A DNA stretch of 64,000 nucleotides from Roseimicrobium gellanilyticum. GTDB taxonomy: Bacteria; Verrucomicrobiota; Verrucomicrobiia; Verrucomicrobiales; Verrucomicrobiaceae. The stretch covers positions 124,001 through 188,000 of the forward strand of contig NZ_QNRR01000009.1 in NCBI RefSeq assembly GCF_003315205.1, read 5' to 3'. The notes under the pieces are model-generated. The model was not told the DNA's origin, made no database searches, and worked only from the letters and a program-made list of their open reading frames with translations. Below are positions 32,562-41,060 of the stretch, in pieces; position 1 is the stretch's first letter; every line of letters starts with the position of its first letter. The position numbers and the translations under genes are program-made.

Positions 32562-33244
32562 ACATCACTGCCGGAACGAACGGGCCCCCTGGCTCCTGAG
32601 CCCTGTGCACTGCCGGTGGTGGCCTTCACCTCCGCCGGCTTTTGGCGTTTGTAGTAAACGTTGTAGTCGATGTGATTGTGGATCAGTGTGTCTCCGGGCG
32701 AGAGATAGCAAAGATAGTCGCTGTACACCGTCTGCTCCGCGCCTTTGTCGTCCTTCATCACGTGTGCAAACCCCATCCAAATGGGACCGCGCTCGTGTTC
32801 GAGCCAGATGCCTTTGCCTTTGGAGTGGCCGTAGTCGTAGGTGAATGTGCCATCGGGAGAAAGCACCAGCCGCGGTTGGTTTGAATCCTCGTCACACCAT
32901 GTCCCTATGTATCTGCTGTCCTTGGCCGGCTTCTTGGACTCGCTCTTGAGGGCGTCCATCATCTCCACAAACCCCTTGGGAATTCCGTGGCCCACATGCT
33001 CCTCGAACCATTTTTTCTGTGCCTCTATATGCTCATTGAGAGGAGACTTTCCATGGTCTGGCATGGCCGGCTTGGCCTCTTCGGCCGCGGTCTCAGTCTG
33101 TTTCGGCACGGATCCTTTCTTCGGCGCCGCCTCCTGCGCCATCAAGCATGCAGGGGCTGCCACTAGGACGATGGCGACGAGGACACACATTCCGTTGCCA
33201 GTCTCAGGCAGAGCGGCCTGGTTGGCAATACGGTTACTTCGCAT
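32552..33244 (-). CDS. Secreted protein of unknown function
   Basis: This 230-residue protein overlaps the end of the upstream gene by 11 bases; a GGAGG on the minus strand directly touches the ATG, so the in-frame ATG at 33188-33190 is a fair alternative. A hydrophobic stretch (CVLVAIVLVAAPACLMAQ) is a signal peptide. A Lys/Pro/Glu linker, a helical region with HIEAQKKWFEEHVGHGIPKG, and a beta domain with YIGTWCDEDSNQPRLVLSPD and GTFTYDYGH follow. The GTW...L...DGTF pattern resembles lipocalin-like or DUF-type folds. No enzyme motif seen. Confidence 0.6.
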   Translation of the reverse strand: MRSNRIANQAALPETGNGMCVLVAIVLVAAPACLMAQEAAPKKGSVPKQTETAAEEAKPAMPDHGKSPLNEHIEAQKKWFEEHVGHGIPKGFVEMMDALKSESKKPAKDSRYIGTWCDEDSNQPRLVLSPDGTFTYDYGHSKGKGIWLEHERGPIWMGFAHVMKDDKGAEQTVYSDYLCYLSPGDTLIHNHIDYNVYYKRQKPAEVKATTGSAQGSGARGPVRSGSDVNK

Positions 33245-34091
33245 CCTCCAGCGACAGCAGCTTCATCGTCACGATCTGCTTCATGGGGACGGTTTGGCCT
33301 TGCATCTGCAAATGCATCTCCGTGCGCGTTTCATTGCGCACAATCACCCGCTGCTGCTGGTCGAAAAGTGTTTCAGCGGTGAACTTGGAACCATCTGCCC
33401 AGCCTGTGATGGAGGAAGCACCGGGGGACGTACTCAAGGAACCGTCCACGAGAAGCTTCGCATGCTTGCGTCCTTCGACTTCCACCACGGAATCAAACCT
33501 GCCCGCACCTTTGATCACCACCGCCACGGGCGGCATTTCCATCTTTTCCTCAATGTTCCATGTGTCGCCCACGCTGGCAGGATTCTTGGGCAGGAACGTT
33601 TCAAAAGATTTGCGCCACGCGTCCGCGATCTGTTTTCCATCCATGCTGACGGTGTTGCCCAAGGGCGTGGGCTGCAGCTTCTCCGAGCCGCGTGTTTCCA
33701 CATACTTGTCGTCCTTGTCGAACACCAGTGTGACACTCTTGTTCAACAGTGCGCCAAACGTCTGCTGCAGGAAGGGTGGGGACTTGGCAGGGTCTGCGGA
33801 GTCGTAGGTGTGCGATTGGCCCATGATGTCCATGGTCGCCTTCACACCTGTCAGGCTGAATTCGGCGAGCTTGTTTCCGGTGGCGGGCTCTGCTGTGACC
33901 CGGAATTGAAATGTCTGTGCCACATCTGACTTTTCGGGTTTTGGGGCGCCTGGTACGGAGGTCGTCGAGGACGTGACTTGCTCATATTTGTAGAGCTTGC
34001 CCGGCTCCCAATGACTCCGCAGGACCTCCTTCTGCGCGAGGAGGGGGTGGGCGGCAATCAGGACAGCGAGGGAAAGGAGGAGGCGCTTCAT
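33234..34091 (-). CDS. Secreted DUF6263-like protein
   Basis: The protein has 285 residues from the ATG at 34089-34091 with signal peptide MKRLLLSLAVLIAAHPLLAQ; a 70-residue longer frame lacks support. The mature part is predominantly beta, with HWEPGKLYKYEQVTSSTTSV, VAQTFQFRVTAEPATGNKLA, GDTWNIEEKMEMPP and GWADGSKFTAETLF DQQQRV patterns. This layout is typical of the DUF6263-type proteins (YxY entry, VGDTW, and a C-terminal G-strand) found in Bacteroidetes and PVC bacteria. Function unknown. The next gene overlaps its stop, so the pair is coupled. Confidence 0.7.
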   Translation of the reverse strand: MKRLLLSLAVLIAAHPLLAQKEVLRSHWEPGKLYKYEQVTSSTTSVPGAPKPEKSDVAQTFQFRVTAEPATGNKLAEFSLTGVKATMDIMGQSHTYDSADPAKSPPFLQQTFGALLNKSVTLVFDKDDKYVETRGSEKLQPTPLGNTVSMDGKQIADAWRKSFETFLPKNPASVGDTWNIEEKMEMPPVAVVIKGAGRFDSVVEVEGRKHAKLLVDGSLSTSPGASSITGWADGSKFTAETLFDQQQRVIVRNETRTEMHLQMQGQTVPMKQIVTMKLLSLEDAK

Positions 34092-34191
34092 GAAAAAGGC
34101 AACGTTGGGAGCTGGCGCGGAAGAAACCACCATCCCCGGACCGTGCCAAGCGCCTCCGGCTGAGAACGGTGCCAAATTTTCGCTTAATTGA

Positions 34192-34671
<480 letters not shown>

Positions 34672-34726
34672 ACCGCGTATAAAAATTTCCGACTAACCAT
34701 CGGAGTGAGGAAGCGTGCGAAAAAAG

Positions 34727-34766
34727 GGCAGGCCGGGCCGGGTGGTCCGGCCTGTCTTTTTTTTGT
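34727..34766 (+). terminator. Rho-independent terminator of glnB
   Basis: A stem CAGGCCGG/CCGGCCTG (34729-34736 with 34747-34754) with a 10-base loop is followed by TCTTTTTTTT. It lies 58 bases past the stop. Confidence 0.88.
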
Positions 34767-34796
34767 GGTCAATGGCTGCGCGCCATATTCTTGGAT

Positions 34797-34966
34797 TTCA
34801 ACACAGAGGCACAGAGACACAAAGGCACGAAGGGGAATGGAAAATGAGAGCCCCTGGGGGACTGAGCCCAAAGGGGAGCGATCCAGGCGCACGAGGGAGA
34901 CGGGCAACTTTAGCCCACTCCCTTCTTCAGCTCTGTGTTTTCGTGTCTCTGTGTCTTCGTGTTGAA
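34797..34966. repeat. Inverted-repeat element F (ACACAGAG type)
   Basis: Arms 34797-34832 and 34931-34966 are inverted copies at 28 of 36 bases, starting with TTCAACAC and rich in ACACAGAG/GACAC. The ends match the right end of element E. The 98 bases between carry no gene. It fills the space between the convergent glnB and bifunctional nuclease genes. Confidence 0.65.
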
Positions 34967-34989
34967 TCCGAAGCACAAGGCCACCCCCT

Positions 34990-35457
34990 TTACTGCTCCT
35001 CCTCGCGCTTCCGGCGGCCCTGCTTCTGGAGCTGCTCCAGCGTGTCGCTCACGTCATCGACATTGTCCCAGACGTCCTTGGCCACCAGGATGGGGGCATT
35101 GTTCGCCACGGCCATGGCGATGCTGTCACTCGGGCGGGCGTCGATTTCCACCACCTTGCGTGCCTGCACCTCGTTTTCCGCGGTGAGGATCAGGCGGGCA
35201 TAGAAGACGCCGCCGTCCAGGGCATTGATGATGACACGCTCCACCTTGGCGCCGAAGGCCCTCAGCATGTGTCCGATAAGATCGTGCGTCAGGGGGCGGT
35301 CCTTCACAATGCCGCGCATGGACATGCTGATGGCCAGGCCGACCGGCTCATCGACGAAAATGACAAAAGTCTTCTCCTCGTTGCCAAGGAACACGGCATG
35401 CCCGCTGTCCATTGCAACCACGTTGCGCAATTCCACTGGCACGACGTTGTTGATCAT
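34990..35457 (-). CDS. DUF151 bifunctional nuclease family protein
   Basis: This 155-residue protein contains the DUF151 domain: VAMDSGHAVFLGNEEKTFVI, IGHMLRAFGAKVERVIINAL, GVFYARLIL and the diagnostic EIDARPSDSIAMAVANNAPI. Members have reported DNase/RNase activity, but in bacteria the role is not clear. It is cytosolic, with an Arg/Lys/Glu-rich C-terminus. It is monocistronic or follows the gamma-carbonic anhydrase gene by 64 bases. Confidence 0.92.
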   Translation of the reverse strand: MINNVVPVELRNVVAMDSGHAVFLGNEEKTFVIFVDEPVGLAISMSMRGIVKDRPLTHDLIGHMLRAFGAKVERVIINALDGGVFYARLILTAENEVQARKVVEIDARPSDSIAMAVANNAPILVAKDVWDNVDDVSDTLEQLQKQGRRKREEEQ

Positions 35458-35521
35458 GAGGGAACGTAAACCCCTGCCTGTCCGGGGGCAAGGGGATGCC
35501 GCAGGATTCCTGCATCAGAAT

Positions 35522-36070
35522 TCAACTGCCGCCCGGCGCCGGATACATCTCCCGGAATCGGCGGGAAACCTCCACATACTTGGCAGCCAGGCGTGCATTG
35601 TCCTGCTGCTCGGCATGGGTGAGCGTCCGCACGACCCGCCCCGGAGATCCGAGGACGAGCGAACCTTCCGGCACCTGGGTCCCCTTGGTGACGATCGCTC
35701 CGGCTCCGATGATGGATCGCGGCCCGATCACCGCGCCATCCATGATGATGGCTCCCATGCCCACGAGTACTTCATCGCCAACATCACACGCATGAATGAC
35801 GGCACGATGACCCACGCTGACGCGCTCGCCGATGATCGCTGCATAAGCATCAGACACATGCACAATGCATCCATCCTGAAGGTTGCTGGATGGTCCCAGC
35901 GCGATGCGATTGATATCACCGCGCATCACACATCCATACCAGACACTCGCATTCTCTCCCACGGTGACAGCACCGAGAACCACTGCTCCTGGTGCTATAA
36001 AAGCCGTGTCATGAATGCTTGGAATACATTCAGGCATCAAGAAGTTTTTCAGTGAGGATTTTTCAGACAT
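35522..36070 (-). CDS. Gamma-carbonic anhydrase family protein
   Basis: The protein has 182 residues from the ATG at 36068-36070; the frame extends to 36148 and an alternative start is at MPECIPS. It is a left-handed beta-helix with hexapeptide repeats: FIAPGAVVLGAVTVGENASV, RGDINRIALGPSSNLQDGCI, VSVGHRAVIHACDVGDEVLV and GMGAIIMDGAVI. The zinc histidine pattern of the YrdA/PaaY type is visible (HVSD, GHRAVIHAC). Activity as a hydratase is uncertain in this subgroup. It is divergent from HU. Confidence 0.9.
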   Translation of the reverse strand: MSEKSSLKNFLMPECIPSIHDTAFIAPGAVVLGAVTVGENASVWYGCVMRGDINRIALGPSSNLQDGCIVHVSDAYAAIIGERVSVGHRAVIHACDVGDEVLVGMGAIIMDGAVIGPRSIIGAGAIVTKGTQVPEGSLVLGSPGRVVRTLTHAEQQDNARLAAKYVEVSRRFREMYPAPGGS

Positions 36071-36087
36071 CTGGGGAGCATTAGCTG

Positions 36088-36116
36088 TTGACGCTTTCCA
36101 TGGGCGTGGGCATAAC
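36088..36116 (+). promoter_or_regulatory. Probable sigma-70-type promoter of the HU gene
   Basis: TTGACG (36088-36093), 17-base spacer, CATAAC (36111-36116). The spacing and -35 match consensus well; the -10 is 4 of 6. It gives a leader of about 62 bases. Confidence 0.5.
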
Positions 36117-36185
36117 GAACGCGTCTTCTCTGTTTCCGATCCAGTCACAGAGGAACCTCAACAAATCAAGCAACACACACCAATC

Positions 36186-36461
36186 ATGAACAAAGCTGAA
36201 CTCATCGAAGCAGTCCAAAAGACCCTTGGTGGTGAGACCTCCAAGCGCGCTGCGGGCGATGCCGTGGAAGCCGTGCTGACTGCCATCGCCAAGGGCGTGG
36301 CGAAGTCAGGAACGGTGCAGCTCATTGGCTTCGGAACCTTCAAGGTGGCCAAGCGCGCCGCCCGCACTGGCCGCAACCCGAAGACGGGTGAAGCCATGAA
36401 GATCAAGGCCTCCAAGACGGTTCGCTTCGTGCCTTCCTCGGCGCTGAAGGGATCGCTGTAA
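36186..36461 (+). CDS. HU/IHF-family DNA-binding protein
   Basis: This 91-residue protein starts at the ATG 36186 (MNKAELIEAVQKTLGG), as in HU; the frame extends upstream without similarity. The core matches HU: VQLIGFGTFKVAKRAARTGR, NPKTGEAMKIKASKTVRFVP, with the proline (GRNPKTGE) at the tip of the DNA-bending arm. It is a nucleoid protein binding as a dimer. The N-terminal arm lacks a long basic extension, unlike chlamydial histone-like proteins. Terminator-like hairpin downstream. Confidence 0.95.
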   Translation: MNKAELIEAVQKTLGGETSKRAAGDAVEAVLTAIAKGVAKSGTVQLIGFGTFKVAKRAARTGRNPKTGEAMKIKASKTVRFVPSSALKGSL

Positions 36462-36495
36462 AGCTCATCTGGCATCACCAGCATCTACTCCCACA

Positions 36496-36537
36496 CAAGT
36501 GCCCGCCGCCTGATGGCCGCGGGCATTTGTATTTTAT
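36496..36537 (+). terminator. Terminator-like hairpin after the HU gene
   Basis: A stem CAAGTGCCCG / CGGGCATTTG (36496-36505 with 36520-36529, one G-T pair) with a 14-base loop is followed by TATTTTATG. The T tract is interrupted. Confidence 0.6.
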
Positions 36538-36559
36538 GCATATTATTGCATAATTATTT

Positions 36560-37801
36560 CTATACTCCTTGGGCTGCTGCAAGCAGTCCCGCTGCTTTGT
36601 GCCGCGTCTCCTCCCACTCATGCGCGGGATCGGAATCCGCCACGATGCCGGCGCCGGTATGGAAATGCATGCGCCCATGCTCCCTCCATGCAGTGCGGAT
36701 GGCGATGCTGAACTGGCTCTCGCCATTGAAACCAAAGCATCCGATCGCACCTGTATAGAGTCCGCGCTCGTGAGGCTCCAGTTCATGGATGATCTCCAGC
36801 GCCCGCTTCTTCGGTGCACCACTGATGGAGCCTCCGGGGAAGCATGCGAGAAAGGCCTCCACCTGGTCCACATCCGCGCGCAGCGTGCCCTCCACCGTGG
36901 AGACAAGATGATGCACCTGCGCATGCCTTTCCAGATGGAGGAGCTGCGTCACCTGCACGCTGCCATACTCACACACGCGGCCGATGTCGTTGCGCTCCAG
37001 ATCCGTGATCATCACGAGCTCCGCACGCTCCTTTGGCGAATGCATGAGTTCATTCGCAAGCTGATGATCTGCATCACGGCTCTGCCCGCGTGGTCGCGTG
37101 CCTTTGATGGGACGCGTGACAATGTGGCTGCCGCTCATCTTCAGGAAACACTCGGGTGAGGCACTGCACACCTGCATGCCCGCGAGATCCAGGTAGGCTG
37201 CAAAGGGGGCAGGGGAGACATCCCGCAACCGCAGGTAGAAGGCGAGGGGATCCAGATCCGCCGGCCACTCGCCCGTCCAGGGGTAGGAGAGATTCACCTG
37301 ATAAATGTCCCCGGCAGCGATGTACTGCTGTGCGCGCTCCACAAGGCCACAAAAGGTCGCCTTGTTCATCAGCGGCTCCATATCCAGCGAGGCACCAGCC
37401 ATGCTGCGCACGACGGTAGAAGACGACGCTGCCACGCGGGCCGCAGAAGCATCCAGCCACGTGCCGCCGCCATGCTGGAACACATGACACTCCGGATACA
37501 CGCCAAAGATGAATTGCCCATCGAAGCCCACCCAGCCGAAGAGGCCGCCTGAAGGCGCGCCAAGGTCCGGCACATGAGGCTGCTGGTACTGCTGGAGCAC
37601 ACGACGCAGCACCGGCGCGTCCCGGAAGATGTTTCCAGTCAGCACCTCCACCGGTTGAGAGGCCAGGATCGAGAGACTCGCGGCATCCGGCACCGCCGTG
37701 TCCAGCCAGACGAGGCCCCCGGCTGCATGCAGCCGCGTGGCCAGCTCCGTGGGCGGGAGCAGGCTGGAGGCTTGAAGCGGAAGGGTGGTGCCGGCGGGCA
37801 T
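36560..37801 (-). CDS. pabB: Aminodeoxychorismate synthase component I
   Basis: This 413-residue enzyme makes 4-amino-4-deoxychorismate from chorismate for folate synthesis, with ammonia from a PabA subunit. The chorismate-binding domain fills the C-terminal two thirds: GDIYQVNLSYPWTG, SASPECFLKMSG, TRPIKGTRPRGQSRD (PIKGT is the PabB/ADC-synthase signature, with the lysine that forms the covalent intermediate), ERAELVMITDLERNDIGRVC, CFPGGSISGAPKKRALEII and THTGAG-like HFHTGAGIVADSDP. The tryptophan-binding site of TrpE is not evident. No pabA or pabC is adjacent. Confidence 0.93.
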   Translation of the reverse strand: MPAGTTLPLQASSLLPPTELATRLHAAGGLVWLDTAVPDAASLSILASQPVEVLTGNIFRDAPVLRRVLQQYQQPHVPDLGAPSGGLFGWVGFDGQFIFGVYPECHVFQHGGGTWLDASAARVAASSSTVVRSMAGASLDMEPLMNKATFCGLVERAQQYIAAGDIYQVNLSYPWTGEWPADLDPLAFYLRLRDVSPAPFAAYLDLAGMQVCSASPECFLKMSGSHIVTRPIKGTRPRGQSRDADHQLANELMHSPKERAELVMITDLERNDIGRVCEYGSVQVTQLLHLERHAQVHHLVSTVEGTLRADVDQVEAFLACFPGGSISGAPKKRALEIIHELEPHERGLYTGAIGCFGFNGESQFSIAIRTAWREHGRMHFHTGAGIVADSDPAHEWEETRHKAAGLLAAAQGV

Positions 37802-37915
37802 GAGGGGAAAGACCTAGAATGCGATCGTACGCCTCACACGCAAGGAGGGAATGTACGAACCTGCTTGACCTTGAGCAGGCTGGGATGGCAGCATGCTGGG
37901 GAAAAGAGGGCAAGC

Positions 37916-38644
37916 ATGCACATGGCGGAATCATCCAAGAAGGGCACGCGCAAGGCTGCGGCGAACGCTCCCCACCGTACCATCATCCTCTGGCTCTCTG
38001 CCCTTTTCGTGGTGTCCATCACCCTCTCCGGATGGTATCCGCTCTTTCCAGAAGACTGGATCGTGGAGCACATCCTTGTCCTGGCGACTGCTCCCGTGTT
38101 GTGGCTGCTCTACCGCAAGATCCCGCTCTCGGTGGTGTCCTGGGTGGGTATCTATCTGTTCCTCTACATTCATGAGCTGGGCGCGCACTACACCTACTCG
38201 AAGGTGCCGTATGACCAGTGGACCCAATCATGGTTCGGCTTTTCGTTGAACGGCTTCTTCGGCTGGGAACGCAATCATTTCGACCGCTTCGTGCACTTCA
38301 CGTATGGATTGCTGCTCGCGTATCCGCTGAAAGAGATCATCACCGCGTGGTGTGGGGCGAGAGGTTTCTGGCCCTGGTTCTTCGCGCTGGATGTGGTGAT
38401 GTCCACCTCGTGCTTTTATGAACTGCTCGAGTGGGCGGCGGCGCTGGTCTTTAGCGAGGAAGTCGGCACGGCCTATCTTGGCACGCAGGGGGATGTGTGG
38501 GATGCGCACAAGGACATCCTTCTCGCGGTGATCGGGGGATTCATCACACTGACGGTGGCCACTGTTCTCGAAGCGCGCAAACGCGGCGCCGTGTTCTGGA
38601 AGGAGTGGCGGGAGAGCTTCCGGGTGGCGCGTGACGTCAACTAA
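37916..38644 (+). CDS. YjdF-like (DUF2238) inner-membrane protein
   Basis: The protein has 242 residues from the ATG at 37916, chosen because AGAGGG lies 5 bases upstream; the ATG at 37922 is also possible. Six hydrophobic helices are visible (IILWLSALFVVSITLSG, HILVLATAPVLWLLY, SWVGIYLFLYIHELG, TYGLLLAYPLKEII, WPWFFALDVVMSTS, ILLAVIGGFITLTVA). Conserved His/Asp/Glu residues lie in IHELGAHYTYSKVP, RFVHFTYG, YELLEWAAALVF and GDVWDAHKDIL, the DUF2238 pattern. The family has no known function. Its stop overlaps the stop region of the convergent next gene. Confidence 0.88.
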   Translation: MHMAESSKKGTRKAAANAPHRTIILWLSALFVVSITLSGWYPLFPEDWIVEHILVLATAPVLWLLYRKIPLSVVSWVGIYLFLYIHELGAHYTYSKVPYDQWTQSWFGFSLNGFFGWERNHFDRFVHFTYGLLLAYPLKEIITAWCGARGFWPWFFALDVVMSTSCFYELLEWAAALVFSEEVGTAYLGTQGDVWDAHKDILLAVIGGFITLTVATVLEARKRGAVFWKEWRESFRVARDVN

Positions 38645-39153
38645 CGGGACGCTGGACAGAATTCGTTGCCCACCGAGCGTGACGCAAGGAAGTCCCTGAC
38701 CTCCTCATAGTATTTTGCATCTTCGAACATGGAGCGGGTCATGTGATACCTCTGCCCGTTCGACAACACCACGGTGAGAATGGTCTGGAAGTTGAACCGG
38801 GTCTCCCAGAGACCCTCGACATCGGAGTAGCGGATGTTGGAAGATTTCAAATGCAGATATCCCGCAGGAAGGGTGAGCACCTCATCTCCCAGCTCCAGAA
38901 ATCTTGGAAACACGGCGGTGCGCACCAGAAGGATGAGACCCATGAGCGAAAACAACCCACTCACAACCGTGAGCACCCAATAGAACATGGTCGCGCCCCC
39001 GGGACCAAATTCGATGAGATGCCAGAGGATGAGACCTCTGTCGTTATGCTGCGCTTTGGACGAAAATAGCAAGATGCCCAGACCAAAGAATACCAAGCCG
39101 AGAATCGCCATGGGAGGCGAAGGATTGTAGTGATAGCGCTTCGGAAGCTCCAT
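38641..39153 (-). CDS. Membrane protein of unknown function (PH-like)
   Basis: This 170-residue protein has two transmembrane helices at about residues 14-32 and 57-82 (MAILGLVFFGLGILLF; FYWVLTVVSGLFSLMGLILL). The C-terminal cytosolic part has a PH-like beta pattern (FLELGDEVLTLPAGYLHLKS, NIRYSDVEGLWETRF, VVLSNGQRYHMTRSMF) as in bacterial DUF304/PH-domain proteins. Function unknown. It converges with the YjdF-like gene with only four bases shared. Confidence 0.65.
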   Translation of the reverse strand: MELPKRYHYNPSPPMAILGLVFFGLGILLFSSKAQHNDRGLILWHLIEFGPGGATMFYWVLTVVSGLFSLMGLILLVRTAVFPRFLELGDEVLTLPAGYLHLKSSNIRYSDVEGLWETRFNFQTILTVVLSNGQRYHMTRSMFEDAKYYEEVRDFLASRSVGNEFCPASR

Positions 39154-39180
39154 ACAGACAATGCCCGCACTATAGACATC

Positions 39181-39255
39181 AGCACTTCACCGTCTTCTTC
39201 TTTTTCCCAATGGTTCCACGCTGCTCAATCTTGCGCGAATAAGGACCGCACTGCT
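39181..39255 (-). pseudogene. Duplicated 3' tail of the DNA alkylation repair gene (fragment)
   Basis: The 55 bases 39181-39235 match 40183-40237 at 52 positions. On the minus strand both encode RKIEQRGTIGKKKKTVKC and a stop. Upstream of the match (39236 on) similarity continues with about 12 bases deleted (PYSRKIEQ against PYSPDYIRKIEQ) and fades. There is no rest of the gene, so it is a relic of a tandem duplication or of an insertion event. The secreted-protein gene 39328-40167 lies between the two copies. Confidence 0.75.
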
Positions 39256-39327
39256 GTTTCTGCAAGTAGTGGAGGAAGGTGGGGCAGCGCTTTCGGGTGC
39301 AGCTGGATAGAACCAGGGTCCGCCCAT

Positions 39328-40167
39328 TCAATCGTTCGTGTTCAGGAACGATTGGGCGGGAACCAACAAATGCGCGCGATGTTCGTTGTCACCCAGGGGA
39401 TAGCGGACCACGAATTGACGCATGCCGATGTAGACGTTTCGGCACTCAGCATCGGTAGTGATGGAGTTCGGGTACCACCTGATCCAGTGTCCGTTGGGCA
39501 CCAGGACCTCCGTGCGCTTCTCGAGTGATACCGCCAGCAACATTTCCGAGGTAACGATGCAGAATCGATCATCTGGAAGCACAGTCACGGCCAGGCCAGC
39601 ACCCGGCAACTCTACAATCTGTGTGGCCGTCCACTTTCCCGAGAGCTTCGCCAGTTCTATGAGCGACCCTTCGGAGGAGGTGGGGCTATCACGTCCTTCT
39701 ACCGCAAAGATTCTGTTCTTGTGCTGGATGAACCCGTTCACCCAATGCTCTGAGATCTGATATTTTATCTTACCATCAAGGCTATACCACCAAAGGGAAG
39801 AGCCAAACTCTCCGCGATTGTATACCGCCAGCCAGCCGTCCTCGGTGGAGAACAAATGGGGCTTCTGAAGATCATTGTCGCCGGCCACGGGCGCTCCCGT
39901 GGAGAACTTCGGCCACTCGCCCAGCGGTTCGTTGGAAATGTCCGTGTACAGCTTTGCATGCACATTGCCACCCTCCTGGGAAACGAACCAATCGTCCCGT
40001 GAGGCATCAGCACGGGACACAAAGCTTATGTGCTCATCGGACCGGGTTGGAGGCGGGGTCACTTCGATCCATTTCGTGACATCACGATCGTATGAACGCG
40101 GTTCATCCGCGGCACCGCCGCATGTGCCAAGGGTGACAAGAAGTAAAGCCGTCAGCAAAGATTTCAT
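39328..40167 (-). CDS. Secreted protein of unknown function
   Basis: This 279-residue protein has a signal peptide (MKSLLTALLLVTLGTCGGAA); LGTC is a poor lipobox, so it may be a lipoprotein or simply secreted. The rest shows repeated beta-strand blocks with a Trp/Tyr pattern (EDGWLAVYNRGEFG, LWWYSLDGKIKYQISEHWVN, VTVLPDDRFCIVTSEMLLAV), perhaps a beta-propeller. No catalytic motif. It lies between the two copies of the alkylation-repair 3' tail and 13 bases downstream of that gene, which suggests it was inserted or that the tail was copied. Confidence 0.6.
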   Translation of the reverse strand: MKSLLTALLLVTLGTCGGAADEPRSYDRDVTKWIEVTPPPTRSDEHISFVSRADASRDDWFVSQEGGNVHAKLYTDISNEPLGEWPKFSTGAPVAGDNDLQKPHLFSTEDGWLAVYNRGEFGSSLWWYSLDGKIKYQISEHWVNGFIQHKNRIFAVEGRDSPTSSEGSLIELAKLSGKWTATQIVELPGAGLAVTVLPDDRFCIVTSEMLLAVSLEKRTEVLVPNGHWIRWYPNSITTDAECRNVYIGMRQFVVRYPLGDNEHRAHLLVPAQSFLNTND

Positions 40168-40180
40168 CGCTTCGTCCAGT

Positions 40181-40900
40181 CTAGCACTTCACCGTCTTCT
40201 TCTTTTTCCCGATGGTGCCGCGCTGCTCAATCTTGCGGATGTAATCGGGTGAATAAGGCACGGCACAACTGTTATTGCCGAGGTCCGCGGTCACTTCACC
40301 AATTTTCTCACCCGTCTCAATTGCCAGCCCGGTGAGTGGTGCCACATAAGCCCCCACGGAAATCACATAAGCATTCATCTGATAACGCACCAGATCCGCC
40401 GCGTCATGGATGGTGTTCTTCACGCGTTTCAGCAACGATTTGATTTCCGCAAGATCCAATTCCTCATCGGGCTTCACCGAGACAAGTCCACTCAGTGTGG
40501 CCCATCCCGTGGCTGCGATGAGGGGCTTCGGAGAATCGATCCACTTCACGGCCATGGTATGGCCGTGTGGACTGCCAGCGGCGACCCATGCCACCGTCGC
40601 TCCCGTGAGCGCTCCCGCGTAGGCTTTCTCCACCCAGCGCTGCAGATCCTTCTGCGTCATGCGCGCGTCATCCGCAATCAGACCGGCGAGATACATGGCG
40701 TCGTAGTTGCCGGTGTCATAGAGACCCAGCGCAAGCTGGTAATCCTTCCTGATGCGCTTCTGGATCTTCTTCAGCTCGCTGATGGCCACTCCGTAGCACG
40801 GCTCCTTCACGCCGTGACCGTTCATCAAGACTCTCTTGTAGCTCTCTTTCCCGAGTAGTTTCAGCTCGGCGAGGATGGACTGGACAGTGTCTGTGCTCAT
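40181..40900 (-). CDS. DNA alkylation repair protein (AlkD-like HEAT-repeat family)
   Basis: The protein has 239 residues from the ATG at 40898-40900 (MSTDTVQSILAELKLLGKES); the longer frame overlaps the divergent gene. Conserved features are VKEPCYGVAISELKKIQKRI near the N-terminus and the helical HEAT repeats IADDARMTQKDLQRWVEKAY, AVKWIDSPKPLIAATGWATL and SLLKRVKNTIHDAADLVRYQ. The pattern WxxSxxxWxR of the AlkD site is not obvious; the middle W is in GWATLSGL. Glycosylase activity on 3-methyladenine is possible. The C-terminus GTIGKKKKTVKC is very basic, likely DNA-binding, and is duplicated 1 kb downstream. Confidence 0.75.
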   Translation of the reverse strand: MSTDTVQSILAELKLLGKESYKRVLMNGHGVKEPCYGVAISELKKIQKRIRKDYQLALGLYDTGNYDAMYLAGLIADDARMTQKDLQRWVEKAYAGALTGATVAWVAAGSPHGHTMAVKWIDSPKPLIAATGWATLSGLVSVKPDEELDLAEIKSLLKRVKNTIHDAADLVRYQMNAYVISVGAYVAPLTGLAIETGEKIGEVTADLGNNSCAVPYSPDYIRKIEQRGTIGKKKKTVKC

Positions 40901-41060
40901 GGCCGGTGAACGAATCCCCAAGGCTGACAGGAAACGACAAGTCACACCAGTCCAAACCGTGTGGTTCCCGGTGGCAATGTCGAGCAATCGCGCAGACTCG
41001 AGAGCTCATCGAATAAGCCTTGCCCATCATTCGTCCGTAGTCCTACCTAGCGGCAACACC

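Noticed and set aside
37574-37915. N-terminal extension of the YjdF-like gene to 37574
   Set aside because: It overlaps the divergent pabB coding region; the start with AGAGGG at 37916 fits the first membrane helix.
39130-39528. Plus-strand frame of 132 codons
   Set aside because: It crosses the duplicated alkylation-repair tail and the antisense of a secreted-protein gene; no independent evidence.
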